Source: JAXGPX01 sp040766745 (GTDB lineage Bacteria; Bacillota; Sulfobacillia; Fermentithermobacillales; Fermentithermobacillaceae). Taken from it: 64,000 nucleotides of DNA. Below, in pieces: positions 24,451-33,122 of the stretch. A program made the translations under genes and the position numbers. Every line of letters begins with the position of its first letter. Position 1 is the stretch's first letter. The stretch covers positions 372,001-436,000 of the forward strand of contig JAXGPX010000002.1 of the NCBI GenBank assembly GCA_040766745.1, read 5' to 3'. Under the pieces are notes generated by a model that saw only the letters and a program-made list of their open reading frames with translations, searched no databases and was not told the DNA's origin.

Positions 24451-25377
24451 TTAGTACTCCAGTTTCTTTCTGTAATTGTCTTCGTTCTCCATGAAATCTG
24501 CGGCCTTTGATGACCCTTTCATACTCGCGGCAAAGGTGGGATCCATGCGCATCCAGCCTTCGCCTTCTTTATAGGTAGAGTAGAACCTGTTAACTCGTAT
24601 CCAGCCTGTGCCTTCAATGTATACTTCGTTCCACGCGTGATACAGGTAATCAGGGGCTACATAGCCTGTGACCAATTTGGTTGGAACGTCCAGGGATCTC
24701 AACATTGATGCAAGCAGAGACGAGTAATCGAAACATATGCCTTTTCCTGATTCAAGGATCTTGTCGCAGTCAGGAAGGTAGCCGGGTTTCACGGTCCTTG
24801 CCTTGTCCCAATCGTACGAGATGTTGTTTACTATATATCTGTATATGGCTTCAAGTTTTTCCTTATCTGTTTTGGCATCTTTGGCAAGTTCTTTAGCTAA
24901 TTCAACTGTCTTGGGAGATTCATCGAACCTGACCAGTTGGCTTGCTGCCAGAAACGGTGCTTTTTCATCTGCCAATTCAACCTCAAGAGAGGTTCCAAAT
25001 ATCGTAGCGTACCTGTTATCTACAATGTTTACCAGTACTCGAAGAGAGTACTTTCCATTGCCCATCTGCAGGGGATAGGGTTCGAAGTCGCCGTCGGAAT
25101 TAAGGTCATATATGTATCTTTCTTGATCTTTCTCAATAATGACCTTGAGTTTCTTTGGGGATTGAGTTTGGTTGTACTTGACCTTAACTATCCCGTTGTC
25201 AAGATTGGATATGTCTGCAGATGCCCTTTCATTTTCTATTATCTGCACATTCTCGGCGGTATCGTTAGTTTCTTGTGAGGGGGGCCCATGGTGGGCTATA
25301 GACACGCCTCCAAAGAAGGCCAGAATTATGGCAATGATTATCGATGTAAATCTCAGGAGAGTTAGTTTTCTACTCAA
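24451..25377 (-). CDS. Exported transglutaminase-like protein
   Basis: The 308-residue protein starts with a signal anchor (residues 9-28) and ends in a transglutaminase-like domain with the full triad: Cys215 (GKGICFDY), His247 (HAWNEV) and Asp279 (MRMDPTF). The middle (65-135) is likely a beta-domain. Family members crosslink, deamidate or cleave peptides outside the membrane. TTG at 25377 is 8 bases after a perfect AAGGAGG that lies at the 3' end of a c-di-GMP riboswitch, so it is the first gene under that switch. It leads the pilus operon. The substrate is unknown; pilin or surface protein is possible. Confidence 0.85.
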   Translation of the reverse strand: MSRKLTLLRFTSIIIAIILAFFGGVSIAHHGPPSQETNDTAENVQIIENERASADISNLDNGIVKVKYNQTQSPKKLKVIIEKDQERYIYDLNSDGDFEPYPLQMGNGKYSLRVLVNIVDNRYATIFGTSLEVELADEKAPFLAASQLVRFDESPKTVELAKELAKDAKTDKEKLEAIYRYIVNNISYDWDKARTVKPGYLPDCDKILESGKGICFDYSSLLASMLRSLDVPTKLVTGYVAPDYLYHAWNEVYIEGTGWIRVNRFYSTYKEGEGWMRMDPTFAASMKGSSKAADFMENEDNYRKKLEY

Positions 25378-25387
25378 ACAAAAAACC

Positions 25388-25470
25388 TCCTTCGGTAACT
25401 GGCTGCCATCCCTTTCGGTTACAGGCCCTATAGTTTTGCGTCCCGGCTTTTCAACCGGTTTGCCATTATC
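25388..25470 (-). promoter_or_regulatory. Cyclic di-GMP class I riboswitch (GEMM-I)
   Basis: On the minus strand the class I core reads in order GGCAAACC (25464-25457), a GAAA-bearing P2 hairpin between CCGG arms, GGGACGCAAA (25444-25435), GGGCCT, and the P3 end GTTACCGAAGG (25399-25389). These are the signature elements of the Vibrio Vc2-type aptamer. The 3' end merges with AAGGAGG, the ribosome site of the transglutaminase gene, so control of translation is likely. No T-run terminator lies between aptamer and start. Confidence 0.92.
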
Positions 25471-25512
25471 GTGTAGAGGTTGTCCATGCCTCTAACGCTT
25501 TGATTTGCTTAC

Positions 25513-26250
25513 TCATGGTTCAATCAGTCTTGCCTGGACAATAAGCCTCTTCTTTACTCCGATAGATACGTACTCACACGTAATAACTGTTGCAATGCTT
25601 TCCTCTTTGTTCTGCTTGAGCACCCAGACATCTGTAGGTTCAACCACAAACTTGTCGAAAACCTCGTATTTGTAGTCATTGCTGCCAGCCAGAAATCTTA
25701 TGATATCTCCGTTTTCCAGTTTGTCTAGATTCTCAAACGGTTTGGCAGCACTGCCACTTCTATGGCCGGCAACAGAGCAGTTGCCCAATTGGCCCGGAAA
25801 GGCCGTTCCTGTGACGTGGCCTATTCCCACAGCCAACTGAGCAGGCTCAGTACCTTCCATTATTATCATCTTAACATGTATCTTCGGAATTTCCATGGTT
25901 CCTATTGATACTAACGTGGATTTTCCGGCTGTTTCCGGCTTGCCTGGCTCGTTACTGCCCGTTCCCTGGCTGGGTGACTGGTTAGGGTTTTGCGGTTCGG
26001 GCGGCGATTCACCGGTCCTGTGATCAGGCGGTGGACTGCTTGACGATCCGCCTGGCTCAGAGGTTGGCGTATTGGTTGAGGGTTTGGGAATAGGTTCGAG
26101 AGGAATGGCTGACGTATCCATTACGAGCGTTTCCATGTCTTTGAACATGGCATGCTGGATATATGCATAGTAGGCTTGGCTGCCGGCAGTGTAGCAGACA
26201 AACCCTATGCCCAGTATGATTAGAAAATTACCCAGCCATTTCGACTTCAA
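25513..26250 (-). CDS. Sortase (class D/E-like)
   Basis: The 245-residue membrane protein has an N-terminal anchor (residues 8-28), a Pro/Ser/Glu-rich linker (about 50-110) and a sortase domain with His163 (AGHRSG), Cys225 (VITCEY) and Arg235, the catalytic triad. Sortases cut LPxTG-type signals and attach the protein to the cell wall or to pilin. Its upstream neighbour ends in LPTTG, the likely substrate. A hairpin lies between the two genes. Class is judged only from the VITC motif and size. Confidence 0.9.
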   Translation of the reverse strand: MKSKWLGNFLIILGIGFVCYTAGSQAYYAYIQHAMFKDMETLVMDTSAIPLEPIPKPSTNTPTSEPGGSSSSPPPDHRTGESPPEPQNPNQSPSQGTGSNEPGKPETAGKSTLVSIGTMEIPKIHVKMIIMEGTEPAQLAVGIGHVTGTAFPGQLGNCSVAGHRSGSAAKPFENLDKLENGDIIRFLAGSNDYKYEVFDKFVVEPTDVWVLKQNKEESIATVITCEYVSIGVKKRLIVQARLIEP

Positions 26251-26318
26251 TTTCCTTTTCGAACCTCACATGCGTAATTGCGTTTTGTACCGGCTCCATT
26301 ATGAAATTTGGTGAGAGA

Positions 26319-26352
26319 CAGGCCCCTGTTCTTTTCTTACAACAGGGGCCTG
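26319..26352 (-). terminator. Long hairpin between adhesin and sortase genes
   Basis: CAGGCCCCTGTT (26319-26330) and AACAGGGGCCTG (26341-26352) form a perfect 12-base stem with a 10-base loop, 14 bases after the adhesin stop. No T run follows on the minus strand, so it may be a partial terminator or an mRNA-stability hairpin that lowers sortase relative to adhesin. Confidence 0.6.
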
Positions 26353-26365
26353 GATTCGAGTTGGC

Positions 26366-28309
26366 CTAAAACTTGCGTCTTCTCTTGATGACAACACCTG
26401 TAGCGGTAAGCAGCATACCTATTCCGTAAAGGATTTCGGGCGCCACACCACCGGTCGTGGGCAGTGCGGTGAGCGGAACTTCTTCATCATCGATGATTTC
26501 AATTTCTGGTTCCTCTACCGGAGGTTCCTCCACCGGGGGTTCCTCCACTGGAGGCTCCTCTACCGGGGGCTCCTCCGCCGGGGGATCTTCTCCCGGAGGA
26601 TCTTCTCCTGGGGGATCTTCACCCGGAGGATCCGACGGCGTTTTCTCTACATACACGAATACATGCTCCTTATCGCTGTCCAATACATAGGTAACAGAGT
26701 CTGACTGGCCGTCTTTGAGTAAATATTCGGAAAATGACTTGGCAGTGGCTGTGGCAGACTCACCTTCGTTTTTGGTGTAGTAGGTGGGGTCAGCCAGCGT
26801 CTCGTCTGTTCCGTCAATGACGTATTTAACGGTAAGGGTATAGGTGACTGGCTCAGGCGTAGCCTCTTTCCGCACGTTTCCAAAAAGGACACCGGAAAAC
26901 ACCGAACTGGTTTCGGTCAAATCTACTGTGAACCAGTTTTCTTCCGGTGTAGTCTGCTGATACTCTTCAGCTTGCTCAGGTGTCATGGCTTCTCTCAGAT
27001 AATAGCGGCCAAGAGGTAGGCCGATGAACTCAAACGTACCTTCTTCCCCTGTGATTTCGTACTCAACGAGTCTCTTGTCAGACACTTGCATAAGCGTGGG
27101 CTCTACTGCATCAGAGTCAGCGTACAGCTCAATCTTCCAGCCAGGCAGCCCATCTTCTCCCTCGTCGAGTTGACCGTTTGAGTTCTTGTCATGGAACTTC
27201 ATCCCTGAGATACTGCCAAGGATTGCTTCAGGTTCGCGCTCATTGATGAATGTGAATACTTCATGTTCTTCTGGTTCCAGAGTGAACTCATAGAAACCGC
27301 CTTGAGGAGAGAATACTACCCAGCCATCTTTCATGGCCTCTTCGACTCTGTAATCGCCCGCTTCAAGGTTATCCCAGGAGGCCTTGCCGTTTTCACCGGT
27401 TGTCCTTGGTTCACCCACCTGTTTCCATGTGTTTTCGCCATTGGCCACTTTAGTGAAAAGGGTGAAAACCCATCCTGCCAGCGGGGCCTGGTCAGCGTTG
27501 TTCAACTTCAGTACGGAGACAGAACTGTAAACCGGGTCCGGTTGGTCTGCTTCGAGTTTGTTTCTGAATACCAGAGTTTCATTCTTTGATTCTGCCAGAG
27601 CAAACTCAACCTTGCCACCTTCAGGAGAGACTGCTACCCAGCCATCTTTAGATGTCTCTTCGACTTTGTAATTACCAGGTTCAAGGCCCTCCCAGAGGAC
27701 TTGGCCGTTTTCACCGGTTGTCTTTGTTTCATCCACCTGTTCCCATGTGTCTTCGCCATTGGCCGCTTTAGTAAAAAGGGTGAAAACCCATCCTGCCAGG
27801 GGGGTTTCGTCATCATCGTTCAACTTCGTTACAGTGACAGAGCTGTAAGTCGGTTTAGGTTCCTCGTGGTAATAGAAGGTTATTTGGTTAAAAGGATGAG
27901 GTTTATCTGGTTCGGTAAGGTGCGGATACAGAGCTGTATCCATTGTTGCGGGATCTTCTTCATAGCAAAACATAGTCCCGACGCCACTTCCTCCGAGAAA
28001 AACGTAGGAGATTGGAATTGTCGAAACCCAGTTAACAGCTAAGCTATTCTTATAGACACCTTCGAAAACTGATACTATGATTTTTCCGCCCAGCAATGAA
28101 TGATCGCCAATCTTACTGGATTCATGTCGCTCACTACTGTATCCTTGTATTTCTGGTGCTTGCGGGTCGTTGTAAACCGTTGGTACAATGCCAGATCCAG
28201 ATGGTATAACCTCTACTTCGGATTTTCCTCCAAATGCTGCTATTCCAGACCCCAACAGCATGGTAAAAGCCAATATCAACGCCAGTCTTACCTTTAGACG
28301 CCTTTTCAT
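26366..28309 (-). CDS. LPTTG-anchored surface adhesin with Cna-B/SpaA-like repeats
   Basis: The 647-residue protein has a signal peptide (1-26), an N-terminal region with GG.IIVSVFEG, two close prealbumin-like repeats (about 155-250 and 262-355, each with TPLAGWVFTLFTK-type and NYKVEE segments), an SdrD/Cna-B-like domain (GSISGMKFHDKNSNGQLDEGEDGLPGW, about 365-480, quoted in part), a MucBP-like domain (about 488-556), a Pro/Glu repeat stalk of PPGED and PPVEE units (about 560-600), LPTTG at 616-620, a membrane helix and a KRRRKF tail. This is the classic sortase-anchored layout. ATG follows AAAGGGAG. A class II c-di-GMP riboswitch lies in its leader. Confidence 0.9.
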   Translation of the reverse strand: MKRRLKVRLALILAFTMLLGSGIAAFGGKSEVEVIPSGSGIVPTVYNDPQAPEIQGYSSERHESSKIGDHSLLGGKIIVSVFEGVYKNSLAVNWVSTIPISYVFLGGSGVGTMFCYEEDPATMDTALYPHLTEPDKPHPFNQITFYYHEEPKPTYSSVTVTKLNDDDETPLAGWVFTLFTKAANGEDTWEQVDETKTTGENGQVLWEGLEPGNYKVEETSKDGWVAVSPEGGKVEFALAESKNETLVFRNKLEADQPDPVYSSVSVLKLNNADQAPLAGWVFTLFTKVANGENTWKQVGEPRTTGENGKASWDNLEAGDYRVEEAMKDGWVVFSPQGGFYEFTLEPEEHEVFTFINEREPEAILGSISGMKFHDKNSNGQLDEGEDGLPGWKIELYADSDAVEPTLMQVSDKRLVEYEITGEEGTFEFIGLPLGRYYLREAMTPEQAEEYQQTTPEENWFTVDLTETSSVFSGVLFGNVRKEATPEPVTYTLTVKYVIDGTDETLADPTYYTKNEGESATATAKSFSEYLLKDGQSDSVTYVLDSDKEHVFVYVEKTPSDPPGEDPPGEDPPGEDPPAEEPPVEEPPVEEPPVEEPPVEEPEIEIIDDEEVPLTALPTTGGVAPEILYGIGMLLTATGVVIKRRRKF

Positions 28310-28328
28310 ACTATTCTCCCTTTCGAAA

Positions 28329-28399
28329 AAGGGCCGGTTGCACCACTAACTCGGCGTGCCTTAAGGTGCCCAGTTTTAGGCACGCGTCATCGTCTCCCT
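28329..28399 (-). promoter_or_regulatory. Cyclic di-GMP class II riboswitch (GEMM-II)
   Basis: On the minus strand the order GGGAGACGATGA, CCTAAAAC, TGGGCACC, GCCGAGTTAGTGGTGCAACCG and GGCCC matches the class II core (in the Clostridium acetobutylicum aptamer: TGGGCAC ... GAGTTAGTAGTGCAACCGACC). The 3' P1 strand continues as CCCTTTTT, which could also pair with AAAGGGAG, the adhesin ribosome site at 28312-28319. That gives a simple switch: ligand-formed P1 would leave the ribosome site free. Confidence 0.9.
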
Positions 28400-28970
28400 A
28401 AGAATGTCAGCCTACAACGTCCATCAGGAACAAGGAAAGGAGACTGAGACATCGCATTCCCCCTTTCGCGAAATCAGGAGATGTAAATCAGAAACACTTG
28501 GTACTTGGCGCTGCAAAATATCAAAAACCGATAAGATTCTCAGTTCACCGGCAAATCCGGCGACGGCGGCACTGTGAAGACAAGGTTCCTATGTATTAAA
28601 ATTGAGCCTCTCCAGACAAACTCACTCCCGAGGGAGTCACCTTTACACCCTACTGGTAAGAATATCGCGGCAGGGAGAACCAGATTAACGGTCCTTAGGA
28701 GTAGAAACTGATACTACCTTAGTGTAGTTTTAGATACTACCTTGGTATATATTTGCTTTCCGGCATCTGGAACTGACACGAATCGACTTTTTGCAGCTGA
28801 TGCAAGTGGTAACCGGCCATCGTTCTGGAAAGAGTGCAAGACCTGTTCGCGACATGGGCCTAAGATAAACGTGATAGGGGGACAGGAGGATGAACTGCAA
28901 GCAGGGAAAAAATATTCCGCTCTCGAAATACTTGAGGTGACTATACTGGAAACACATTGGGAGGTAAATT
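28400..28970. other. 571-base divergent intergenic region (adhesin leader / AKR promoter region)
   Basis: No gene is supported. Two direct repeats GATACTACCTT lie at 28710-28720 and 28733-28743 (start-to-start 23 bases). A palindrome ACTCCCGAGGGAGT lies at 28624-28637. The AKR start is preceded by GGGAGGTAAATT. No convincing -35/-10 pair was identified. Confidence 0.5.
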
Positions 28971-30110
28971 ATGCAGCGTAGAAAATTTGGTGCTCACGAT
29001 TTTGATGTTTCAGCATTAGGCTTTGGATGCATGCGGCTTCCGGTAATCGACAATCAGCCCGACAAGATAGATGAAGACAAAACCGGGGAAATGATACGTT
29101 ATGCTGTAGATAACGGTGTGGATTATGTTGATACAGCATTCAACTACCACCGTGAACAAAGTGAAGTAGTTGTAGGCAGAATACTAAAGGATGGTTATAG
29201 AGACCGGGTAAATCTTGCTACCAAGTGTCCTACATGGCTTATTGAAAAGCATGGAGACTTCGATAGGTACCTTGACACTCAGCTATCAAAACTTCAGACC
29301 GATCATATCGACATGTATTTGCTTCACAGTCTGGGCAAAGAAAGATGGGGAGTTCTTGTAGAAGCCGATGTATTCAGATTTCTTGACCGGGCCAAACAAG
29401 ATGGACGCATTCTAAACGCCGGTTTTTCGTTCCATGATGATGTAGATACTTTCAAAGCCATTGTGGATTCATATGACTGGGATTTTTGCCAGATTCAATA
29501 CAATTATATGGATGAGAATTTTCAGGCTGGTACGGAAGGGCTTAAGTATGCCGCAGGAAGGAATCTAGCCGTGGTCATAATGGAACCCCTTAGAGGCGGC
29601 AGGCTGGTTCAGAATGTACCAGATGAGGTCAGAGGTATTATGGCCAGGTCCGGAGTAAGCCGCACACCTGCTGACTGGGCCCTTCGTTGGGTTTGGAATC
29701 ACCCTGAAGTGAGTGTGGTCCTAAGCGGCATGGGGGAGCTCAAACAGGTTAAGGAGAATATAGAGACTGCCTGTACTGCATTGCCTAACTCTCTAACAGA
29801 CGAGGAACTTGCGTTATTCGATGAAGTCAAAGCATTCTACCGTGGGCGCGTGCAGGTTGACTGTACCGGGTGTGAGTATTGCATGCCGTGCCCCCAAGGG
29901 ATTTCCATTCCCAATCTCTTTGAAACATACAACGAAGCCCATATTTACAGTACTCTCGACAGGCTGGCCAACAACTACGAAAGGCTTACCAAGAACTACG
30001 GCGACCCGGCTAATTGTGCTGAGTGTGGCCAGTGTGAGGAAGCGTGCCCCCAGCACCTCTTAATCAGGGAGCACCTAAAGCAAATTCGAGAGAAACTTGG
30101 GAATCGATAG
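28971..30110 (+). CDS. Aldo/keto reductase with C-terminal 4Fe-4S ferredoxin domain
   Basis: The 379-residue protein has an AKR barrel (RKFGAHDFDVSALGFGCMRLP; catalytic Asp in YVDTAFNY, Lys in LATKCP, His in YLLHS; IQYNYMDE; VVIMEPLRGG) followed by two cluster motifs, CTGCEYCMPCP near residue 300 and CAECGQCEEACP near residue 350. AKRs of this type are common in anaerobes and probably couple a carbonyl or related reduction to ferredoxin-like electron transfer. ATG follows GGGAGG. It is the only rightward gene in this part of the window. Confidence 0.92.
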   Translation: MQRRKFGAHDFDVSALGFGCMRLPVIDNQPDKIDEDKTGEMIRYAVDNGVDYVDTAFNYHREQSEVVVGRILKDGYRDRVNLATKCPTWLIEKHGDFDRYLDTQLSKLQTDHIDMYLLHSLGKERWGVLVEADVFRFLDRAKQDGRILNAGFSFHDDVDTFKAIVDSYDWDFCQIQYNYMDENFQAGTEGLKYAAGRNLAVVIMEPLRGGRLVQNVPDEVRGIMARSGVSRTPADWALRWVWNHPEVSVVLSGMGELKQVKENIETACTALPNSLTDEELALFDEVKAFYRGRVQVDCTGCEYCMPCPQGISIPNLFETYNEAHIYSTLDRLANNYERLTKNYGDPANCAECGQCEEACPQHLLIREHLKQIREKLGNR

Positions 30111-30167
30111 AACTATACGATGGAGGCTGACATCCGGCATAGGCACTTGGCACTGAAGTGGAAATGA

Positions 30168-31910
30168 TTATCTTTCGGCAGGTACAGCAAAGGAAACCTT
30201 AGTACCGTTTCCTGGTGAACTGGTAATGTCAATGCTGCCGTCAAAGGTATCCATCAGGCTTTTCATACTCATGAGGCCTATGCCCGGGAAACCTTGTTTC
30301 TCTTGGGTGTCCAGGTCGAACCCCTGGCCGTTATCGCAGATATCAAGATTTACTTTGTGAGGGGCCATGTTCAGGGAAATGTTTATGTCGTCTGCTTTGC
30401 CGTGCCTTATGGCGTTAGACGTAGTCTCTCGGATCAACCTAAATAGGGCTTTCCGTAAGGCCGGGCTCACGGCATCTTCTGAGCCGGCCGGAGTGAAGGT
30501 TATCTTTATCTCATTCAGGTTGGCTTGATCCTTTAGGAATGAATCGACTTCAGAGACAAAGAGATGTTCACCGCGCTTAGCGGGACTTATGCGATAAATC
30601 GAGGCTCTCAGTTCTCTGGACGCGTGACTTGCTGTCCTTTTCAGAAGGTCGAATTCCTTTTGAACTGCTTCTTCTTGCAGGTAGCCATCTTGGGCTGACA
30701 GTGAGTGTAAACCGCAGCTAAGCCCGAACAAGTACTGAGAGACGCCATCGTGGATTTCGTTGGCAATACGATTCTGTTCTTCGGCCACTCGTAAACGGGC
30801 TGAAAGGTCCTCAAGCTGACGCCTTTCTATTACAATAGTCCCTAATTCGGCCAAGAACTGAAGAGACTTTATACCGCCATTGCTGCCGTGGGAATTGCCA
30901 GGCTGGAAGCATCCCAATACACCCCAGTTAATGCAAGATGCTTCTAAAGGGATTATCAGAAAATCTTCTGACCTGATTTCCGGGAAATTGAACACGGCCT
31001 TAAGTACACTTGAAGGAGTGCCAGAATTGCGTTCGTGCTTGAAGTCTTGAGTGGCTAAGTCCGTGAACACCGGAGGAAGCATCACTTCGGGATCGTGTAT
31101 TGATGCTGTCAGACCGGCTGAATCTTCCCACAAGATGCAGAATCCTGCCTTAGACCCTGTGAGTATGGCAGAGTACGATGCGAACAAATCAGCTAGGTGT
31201 TGGGTATTATCTTGACTCGAGCATGCCTCAAGAGCCTGATAAAGCGCTCTTGTATGATGGGCCATTCCCTCTGCGACCTTTTGAGCTTGTTCAAGATCAT
31301 GGCATACATCGGACAATCTGTTAACCAACTTGGCTGTTTGCTGAGCCGCAATAGTGAGGGCCACAAATGAGAACAGCATAAACGCATTGCTTCTCAGGAT
31401 ATTCTTCAGCGAGAAGTTTGGATCAATCAGAAAATTGCCAAAGAGTGCACTTAGCACAACACTGGCAGATATTCCGTAGCACCAAGTGGGTGTGAGTAAA
31501 GAGGATGCTGCAAAGACAAGGTTTAGAGCATACCATATGAAGGGGCTTGCCAGGCCGCCTGTAGGGAGGAGCAGTACACATATGCCTATTGTTTCTGCAC
31601 CGATAAGTGCCGCCAGGCCTATTGAATCTTCGGCCCAAAGTATGTAGAAGTATTCTGCCACAAGGCCTTCAATGAGAAGCCCGAAGACTAGAATGAGTTT
31701 GAATGGAATTGATGGGATAACGCCAGATGCAAGATAAATAAGAGATGCGGAAAACCAGGATATTAATCTGAGAACGGTCAGAATGCTCCGTGCATTGGGA
31801 GATTCAGTACCTGGATGGAAACGGGAAACGAGACCTAAACCAAGGCGCTTCAAATCCTCTCCCCGTAAAGGACGGGTTTGGCTTTCTGCATCTTCTGCAT
31901 ATGATTTCAT
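30168..31910 (-). CDS. NarL-type sensor histidine kinase
   Basis: The 580-residue kinase has about six membrane helices (residues about 50-200), a short coiled linker, a GAF-like domain (about 220-365), a HisKA_3 dimerisation domain with His387 in IANEIHDGVSQYLFGL, and an HATPase with DNGQGFDL and GFPGIGLMSM. This is the family partner of LuxR-type regulators, and one lies 149 bases upstream on the same strand. The signal is unknown; the membrane and GAF domains suggest a small-molecule or redox signal. Confidence 0.9.
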   Translation of the reverse strand: MKSYAEDAESQTRPLRGEDLKRLGLGLVSRFHPGTESPNARSILTVLRLISWFSASLIYLASGVIPSIPFKLILVFGLLIEGLVAEYFYILWAEDSIGLAALIGAETIGICVLLLPTGGLASPFIWYALNLVFAASSLLTPTWCYGISASVVLSALFGNFLIDPNFSLKNILRSNAFMLFSFVALTIAAQQTAKLVNRLSDVCHDLEQAQKVAEGMAHHTRALYQALEACSSQDNTQHLADLFASYSAILTGSKAGFCILWEDSAGLTASIHDPEVMLPPVFTDLATQDFKHERNSGTPSSVLKAVFNFPEIRSEDFLIIPLEASCINWGVLGCFQPGNSHGSNGGIKSLQFLAELGTIVIERRQLEDLSARLRVAEEQNRIANEIHDGVSQYLFGLSCGLHSLSAQDGYLQEEAVQKEFDLLKRTASHASRELRASIYRISPAKRGEHLFVSEVDSFLKDQANLNEIKITFTPAGSEDAVSPALRKALFRLIRETTSNAIRHGKADDINISLNMAPHKVNLDICDNGQGFDLDTQEKQGFPGIGLMSMKSLMDTFDGSIDITSSPGNGTKVSFAVPAER

Positions 31911-32059
31911 AGCATGGCGGTAATCCCTGGCTTTTGGGCTAAGGGAGGGGCGCCCGGCCTCCTTTCAATAACATAAACGTTCCGCCATCGATTGCCTTTA
32001 CTTACCGACACGCTCCGGACAACATTGCTTGATACAGCGGAACCAGATTAAATGGCTGG

Positions 32060-32710
32060 CTAGGCCGGCGATTGGTGCCGCTGCTTGCCGTTGCCTACTT
32101 CGTTAGCAACTGCATATAATGCTGCTTGGGTCCTGTCTTCGAGGCCCAGTTTTGCAAGGATCGAGCTGACATGCTTCTTTACAGTGTATTCGCTTATGTA
32201 CAAGTCTTTGCCAATTTGACGATTGCTCAGTCCTCGTGAGAGGGATCCAAGGACTTCGCGCTCTCTGGGTGTAAGTGAAGTCAGAGGGTCGGCAGTTCTC
32301 TTCTGCCACTGGACAACAATTTGCATTATCGAGGGATCGATGTATGGCCGTCCCTGCCCCACAAGCCTAAGTGCAGAAATCAACTCTTCTGGCAAAGTCT
32401 CTTTTAGTATGTAACCGTCAACGCCCACCTCTATAGCCCTTTGAACATCATCGACAGTGGAAAAAGCGCTAAACACTACGAATTTGGTATTTGGAATAAG
32501 CGGCTTGAGCTTTTCCACAATATCAAAACCGGATTCTCCGGGTAATCTAAGATCCACCAGGATCAAATCCGGAGCGAGACCCACCAGTTTCTGTTCGGCA
32601 TCTTTCCCATTTGAAACACACGCAACAAGATCAAAATCAGCCTCATGTTTTAGAATGGAACTAATACCCTGGCACACAATAGGGTGATCGTCAATAATGG
32701 CGATTCTCAT
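32060..32710 (-). CDS. NarL/LuxR-type response regulator
   Basis: The 216-residue regulator has a receiver (IIDDHP with Asp7/8, phospho-acceptor Asp53 in LILVDLRLPG, Lys in YILKE) and a LuxR helix-turn-helix (LTPREREVLGSLSRGLSNRQIG.. and SEYTVKKHVSSILAKLG). ATG at 32710 follows AGGAGGT; an upstream in-frame extension has no site. It precedes its likely kinase. Its position between two pilus loci suggests, but does not prove, control of surface structures. Confidence 0.92.
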   Translation of the reverse strand: MRIAIIDDHPIVCQGISSILKHEADFDLVACVSNGKDAEQKLVGLAPDLILVDLRLPGESGFDIVEKLKPLIPNTKFVVFSAFSTVDDVQRAIEVGVDGYILKETLPEELISALRLVGQGRPYIDPSIMQIVVQWQKRTADPLTSLTPREREVLGSLSRGLSNRQIGKDLYISEYTVKKHVSSILAKLGLEDRTQAALYAVANEVGNGKQRHQSPA

Positions 32711-32882
32711 ACAGCTACCTCCTAAATTGCCTTCAGGTGATGCGCCAAACCAGTCTCCTAGTGGCCAACACGTCCTAGTCCATGCCATCACGTTGGCTGT
32801 TTTGTACAAAGGGACCTTTCATGTATATGCCCAGATCTCAAAAAGGTATTCTGAAATAGGGCTCCATAACTATACTTCACAT

Positions 32883-32904
32883 ATAATGGAAACACAACCA
32901 TTAT
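32883..32904. promoter_or_regulatory. Inverted repeat ATAATGG...CCATTAT, possible operator
   Basis: Perfect 7-base arms (32883-32889 and 32898-32904) separated by 8 bases, about 175 bases upstream of the response-regulator start. The size suits a dimeric regulator; autoregulation is a guess. Confidence 0.4.
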
Positions 32905-32937
32905 GGACAATATAAGCTTGTTTGTAGCCCTTTATGC

Positions 32938-32966
32938 AAAAAACCAGCCATCTTGCATGGCCGGTT
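32938..32966 (-). terminator. Terminator at the end of the Tad operon
   Basis: On the minus strand AACCGGCCAT and ATGGCTGGTT pair (one G-U) around a 5-base loop and run into TTTTTT. It lies 157 bases after the DUF192 stop. Confidence 0.8.
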
Positions 32967-33122
32967 ACGCCGCTGGCTGTTGCGGAGCCAGGCGTCCATG
33001 TGCAGCTCCGCAGTCATAGCTTCCATGTAGGTAATACTTATTCGCTGCGTTTTGTAATTCTCCTTCAATAATTACAGCATGAAAGGATGAAACTCTTGTG
33101 GGATTTGAGCTCAAAGACTAGG

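Larger units (their letters stand above)
32711..33122. other. 412-base region between response regulator and DUF192 gene
   Basis: No gene is supported. It holds a Tad-operon terminator (32938-32966), an inverted repeat at 32883-32904, and a second stem TGCGGAG/CTCCGCA near 32980-33015 just upstream of the terminator on the minus strand. No known riboswitch core was found. Confidence 0.5.

Noticed and set aside
26457..26690. Gly/Ser-repeat reading frame on the plus strand
   Set aside because: It is the antisense of the Pro/Glu stalk of the adhesin; repeats in one frame create repeats in the other.
32968..33080. Short minus-strand frame and riboswitch before the Tad terminator
   Set aside because: The frame has no well-placed ribosome site and the hairpins match no known aptamer core; more likely 3' untranslated structure.
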